NCBI GenBank assembly: GCA_937907435.1
Contig: CALCIA010000324.1
Span: 1 to 6,272 of the forward strand
Source of the DNA: an uncultured Actinomycetes bacterium
GTDB taxonomy: Bacteria > Actinomycetota > Thermoleophilia > Solirubrobacterales > 70-9
Reading direction: 5' to 3'
Length of the DNA: 6,272 bases
Under the pieces are notes generated by a model. It was given only the letters and a program-made list of their open reading frames with translations. It was not told where the DNA came from and made no database searches. Every line of letters starts with the position of its first letter. Positions within the stretch are counted from its first letter, which is position 1. Positions 4,279 to 6,272 of the stretch are shown here, one piece after another. The translations under genes and the position numbers were made by a program.

Positions 4279-4372
4279 GTGTGCCGCAGCACCTGTGTGT
4301 GCCGCAACTCCTCTACTCCGTTCAGCAGACCGCACGCAACCGCACGCCGAAGGGCTAAGGGCGACTGAGTCG
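4279..4372 (+). repeat. Short direct repeats in the sigma gene leader
   Basis: GTGTGCCGCA occurs at 4279-4288 and 4297-4306, 18 bp apart. CCGCACGC occurs at 4330-4337 and 4340-4347, 10 bp apart, which is one helical turn. The odd palindrome CGACT-G-AGTCG lies at 4362-4372. All are between the predicted promoter and the ATG at 4401, so they could be binding sites for a repressor or part of leader RNA structure. There is no direct evidence for either. Confidence 0.45.
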
Positions 4373-4400
4373 GGACATCCATCCAGCTTGGGAGGATCCG

Positions 4401-5204
4401 ATGAACGCACCGTCGACCGCCGAGAGAACGGCCATCCACGGTCACGAGCGAGAGCTATGGCGTCGCCTCGGCAGGCAGCGCGACCAGGAGGCGCGCGAAG
4501 AGCTGGTCGCGATCTACCTGCCGATGGCACGGCGGATGGCCGGGCGTTACGCCGGCGTGGTGGAGCCGTACGACGACCTCGTCCAGGTCGCGAGCATCGG
4601 CCTGCTGAACGCGATCGACCGCTACGACATCGAGCGCGGCACGCCGTTCATCGGCTTCGCCAAGCCGACCATCATGGGCGAGCTCAAACGCTATTTCCGC
4701 GACAAGGTGTGGACGATCCGTGTGCCGCGGGTGCTGCACGACCGGATGGCGGCGATCGAGACCGCGACCGAGGACCTCACCGAGGAGCTCTCCCGGCCGC
4801 CGTCGCCGAAGGAGATCGCCGCGCACCTGCAGATGGACCTGGGCGACGTGCTGGAGACGCTGGCCGCGGAGGAGAACCGACGGCCGCTCGGTTTCGAAGC
4901 CCACATCCAGGGCGAGGACGGCGACGGGCCGGCGACGCCGGAGTGGATCGGCCGGGTCGACGACGGCTACGAGCTGGTCGAGGACCGGCTGGCGGTGGAG
5001 ACGGTGCTGCCGAGCCTCGACGACCGCGAGCGCGAGGTGCTGCGGCTGCGCTTCGTCGAGGACCTGCCGCAGTCGAAGATCGCCGCCCGCATCGGCTGCT
5101 CGCAGATGCACGTCTCGCGCCTCCTGCGCGGCACGCTGGCGCGGCTGCGCGAGCAGGCCGAGGCTACGGGCGAGGCGACTCGAACGACAGCATCCCCCAG
5201 GTGA
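4401..5204 (+). CDS. SigB/SigF/SigG-family RNA polymerase sigma factor
   Basis: This 267-residue protein is a group 3 sigma-70 factor that directs RNA polymerase to stress or developmental promoters. Region 2 spans about 35-105, with DDLVQVASIGLLNAIDRYD (58-76) for core binding and FAKPTIMGELKRYFRD (86-101) leading to WTIRVPR for -10 recognition. Region 3 covers about 110-180, including a LSRPPSPKEIA helix. Region 4 covers about 200-250, with DREREVLRLRF and the HTH SQMHVSRLLRGTLARL (234-249) for -35 recognition. There is no region 1.1. GGGAGGA at 4390-4396 lies 4 nt before the ATG, so the start is firm. No anti-sigma gene is adjacent; the nearest is the RsbW-like gene 1.5 kb upstream. The 3' end overlaps the opposite-strand regulator by 41 bp. 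SigB versus SigF naming cannot be decided from sequence alone. Confidence 0.95.
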   Translation: MNAPSTAERTAIHGHERELWRRLGRQRDQEAREELVAIYLPMARRMAGRYAGVVEPYDDLVQVASIGLLNAIDRYDIERGTPFIGFAKPTIMGELKRYFRDKVWTIRVPRVLHDRMAAIETATEDLTEELSRPPSPKEIAAHLQMDLGDVLETLAAEENRRPLGFEAHIQGEDGDGPATPEWIGRVDDGYELVEDRLAVETVLPSLDDREREVLRLRFVEDLPQSKIAARIGCSQMHVSRLLRGTLARLREQAEATGEATRTTASPR

Positions 5205-5802
5205 CCGGCGCGGTGGGGACGGGCTCGGCGGCGCGGCCGAGGCGCTCTTCGGCTGTCCGGCGCACGCGTTCGACGCCCTCCATCGTCTGCCGGCACAGCT
5301 CGCCGAGCTCGTCCCAGCCCTGCTCGTCAAGCGCCACCTGGACCCAGGCGAGCCAGCGGTCCTCGCGTGCGTCGAAGGTGCCTTCGAGGACCGCGCTTTC
5401 GGCCCGCGCCATCAGCCCCTGGAGGACGACGCCGCTGATCTCCGCGCGCCGGGGCAGGTCGAGCGCCTTCCAGTCGTCGGTGTCGAACCAGGCGCGGGCG
5501 ACGCCGCGGTAGACGTTTTCGACGGCGCCGCGACGGACGTGGTGCTGGACGATCTCGACGCAGCCCGCCCGCAGCAGCTTGCGGAAGTGGTAGGCGACCT
5601 GGGACACCGCGACGCTCTCCTCGAGGTGGTCCAGCAGGGCAGTCGCGTAGCCGCCGCGGACGAAGCTGACCGCGCTGACGTCGGATTCGTTGGCGACTTC
5701 CAGCATCCGCACGCGCAGCGGGTGGCTGAGGATTTCCGCCCGCGTCTTCTGGAATTCCCGCCGCGGCCGGCGCCCGTCGTCGAGGTCGATGTCGGTCACC
5801 AA
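5164..5802 (-). CDS. ArsR-like winged-helix transcriptional regulator
   Basis: This 212-residue protein carries a winged-helix DNA-binding domain at about 17-98. Helix ILSHPLRVRMLEVANE (24-39) is followed by the recognition helix region SVAVSQVAYHFRKLLRAGCV (63-82) and the wing VEIVQHHVRRGAVENVYRG. This matches the ArsR/helix-turn-helix pattern of dimeric regulators. The C-terminal half (about 105-205) is helical and acidic with no metal-binding Cys pair, so the signal is unknown. Two starts are possible: TTG at 5802 or GTG at 5799. AGGA at 5806-5809 is 3 nt from the TTG but 6 nt from the GTG, so the GTG is somewhat more likely. It is convergent with the sigma gene and overlaps its last 41 bp. 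The upstream 5810-5850 stretch is AT-rich for this genome and has CGTTTG/CAAACG half-sites at each end, a candidate operator. Confidence 0.85.
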   Translation of the reverse strand: MVTDIDLDDGRRPRREFQKTRAEILSHPLRVRMLEVANESDVSAVSFVRGGYATALLDHLEESVAVSQVAYHFRKLLRAGCVEIVQHHVRRGAVENVYRGVARAWFDTDDWKALDLPRRAEISGVVLQGLMARAESAVLEGTFDAREDRWLAWVQVALDEQGWDELGELCRQTMEGVERVRRTAEERLGRAAEPVPTAPVTWGMLSFESPRP

Positions 5803-5976
5803 TCGTCCTGAACGTTTGACTTATCCATTTCACTCGATGTGTACCACGCAAACGACCGGACGTTGGGCCGAAATCCACCTCCCGCCCAAAAGTCCGCTGG
5901 AACCTCGGCATCTTTTTGCCTGTCTTTGCGCCGGAAATCCTCAAGTACCGAGGCAGGGAGGGGGTGAAACGGCACA

Positions 5977-6036
5977 GTGAAGATCTCCAAGATCGAGATG
6001 GTGGCCCCAGCGGCCAGCCCGACCAAGGGCAACTGA
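5977..6036 (+). CDS. Possible 19-residue peptide
   Basis: A GTG at 5977 opens a frame encoding MKISKIEMVAPAASPTKGN before a TGA at 6034-6036. A GGGAGGGGG run at 5956-5964 lies 12 nt upstream, farther than ideal. The peptide is basic with a sensible composition, unlike the low-complexity frames nearby, and could be a small peptide or leader. I do not recognise it, and chance is a real alternative. Confidence 0.2.
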   Translation: MKISKIEMVAPAASPTKGN

Positions 6037-6082
6037 CCGGTTGGTCCACGGCGATCGGGTGGTCGGGGAAGGGACGGGGGCT

Positions 6083-6129
6083 CGCAAGCTGTCGCCCGGA
6101 GGGTTCGGGCCCCGCAAGCTGTCGCCCGG
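6083..6129. repeat. Pair of 17-bp direct repeats, 30-bp period
   Basis: CGCAAGCTGTCGCCCGG is present at 6083-6099 and 6113-6129, exact copies 30 bp apart. They directly precede the long hairpin at 6137. Two copies are too few to call a CRISPR, and the 13-bp gap is too short for spacers. Confidence 0.8.
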
Positions 6130-6136
6130 GGAATGG

Positions 6137-6192
6137 ACCCGCCCCTCTCGCCACGGCCCGGGCAGGCTGTGGCCGTGGCGAGAGGGGCGGGT
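6137..6192. repeat. Long perfect hairpin with 12-nt loop, family member B
   Basis: Arms 6137-6158 and 6171-6192 are exact reverse complements over 22 bp, with a 12-nt loop at 6159-6170. Read on the minus strand the loop is ACAGCCTGCCCG, differing at one position from the loop of the hairpin at 372-429. The stems of the two hairpins are different sequences, yet each is perfect or nearly so. No T-run follows on either side, and no gene end is visible nearby, so a simple terminator role is not supported by the window. Confidence 0.85.
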
Positions 6193-6236
6193 GTACGGAA
6201 GGTGTGGAGGGACACCGGCGGGAGGCGCACGGGAGG

Positions 6237-6255
6237 GTCACGGATCCGTGACGGG
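6237..6255. repeat. 16-bp perfect palindrome with right copy of CGGATCCGTGACGGG
   Basis: GTCACGGATCCGTGAC at 6237-6252 is its own reverse complement. With the next three bases it contains the exact 15-mer also found at 91-105. A half-matching version, GTCACGGATCCG, lies at 273-284. The full symmetry here suggests a site for a dimeric DNA-binding protein. Confidence 0.7.
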
Positions 6256-6272
6256 ACGCCCACGACGGGCGC

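Larger units (their letters stand above)
5803..6136. other. Intergenic region upstream of the regulator
   Basis: No convincing long gene is present; open frames here lack coding character. Near the regulator start the DNA is AT-rich (5809-5850). CCTCGG (5903-5908) and CCGAGG (5948-5953) form a weak inverted repeat. A GGTT-N14-GGGTGG sequence at 6039-6062 resembles the SigB/SigF-type promoters but lacks the conserved A of the -10. Confidence 0.5.

Noticed and set aside
4229..5512. 427-residue plus-strand frame covering the sigma gene
   Set aside because: It is Arg/Gly/Ala-rich and out of frame with the sigma factor, which has all expected conserved regions and a good ribosome site.
6083..6192. 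CRISPR-like repeat arrangement
   Set aside because: There are only two direct repeats with a 13-bp gap, followed by a hairpin. No array and no cas genes are present.
5327..6263. Long minus-strand frames upstream of and over the winged-helix gene
   Set aside because: They are low-complexity, cross the direct repeats and the perfect hairpin, and have no ribosome site.

Overview
The window is very GC-rich, and its coding bases are strongly biased to G or C at third positions. Gene content and protein style (Ser/Ala/Arg/Glu-rich; SigB/SigF-family sigma factor; partner-switching proteins; MpsC/DUF2294 protein) suggest a high-GC actinobacterium, possibly of the Thermoleophilia/Solirubrobacterales type. 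The lineage is an inference from protein style, not from a marker gene.

Layout. Bases 1-482 carry no credible gene but are packed with inverted repeats, including a 47-bp near-perfect palindrome and a long hairpin at 372-429. Next come, on the minus strand, an MscS-type mechanosensitive channel (483-1442) preceded by a STAS anti-sigma-factor antagonist (1508-1879). Divergent from these, on the plus strand, is an RsbW/SpoIIAB-like ATP-binding anti-sigma protein with a second, decayed ATPase-like half (2040-2873). A small zinc-ribbon protein follows (3119-3358). Bases 3402-3676 hold gene debris: a HipA-like C-terminal fragment (minus) abutting the last codons of a tyrosine integrase (plus), followed by a two-tier stem-loop. 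An MpsC/DUF2294 protein (3761-4171, minus) is divergent from a SigB/SigF/SigG-family sigma factor (4401-5204, plus). The sigma gene overlaps tail-to-tail with a winged-helix regulator (5164-5802, minus). Bases 5803-6272 are again non-coding and repeat-rich.

How it fits together. STAS antagonist, anti-sigma ATPase and sigma factor form the three parts of a partner-switching stress module, split over about 3.5 kb. Three sites matching the actinobacterial SigB/SigF promoter form (G-G/T-T-T, 15-16 nt, GGGTA) lie upstream of the anti-sigma gene, the zinc-ribbon gene and the sigma gene. By eye these are the only GGGTA pentamers on the plus strand. Two more GGGTAG boxes lie exactly 9 nt before the ATG of the mscS-like and mpsC-like genes. 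I infer a local self-regulating stress/osmotic regulon.

The most unusual signal is outside the genes. The hairpins at 372-429 and 6137-6192 have different 22-23-bp stems but nearly the same 12-nt loop (ACAGCCTGCCAG versus ACAGCCTGCCCG on the opposite strand), and both are flanked by shared CGGATCCG and AGGTGTGGAGG motifs. This looks like two diverged members of an intergenic repeat or structured-RNA family at the two edges of the window.
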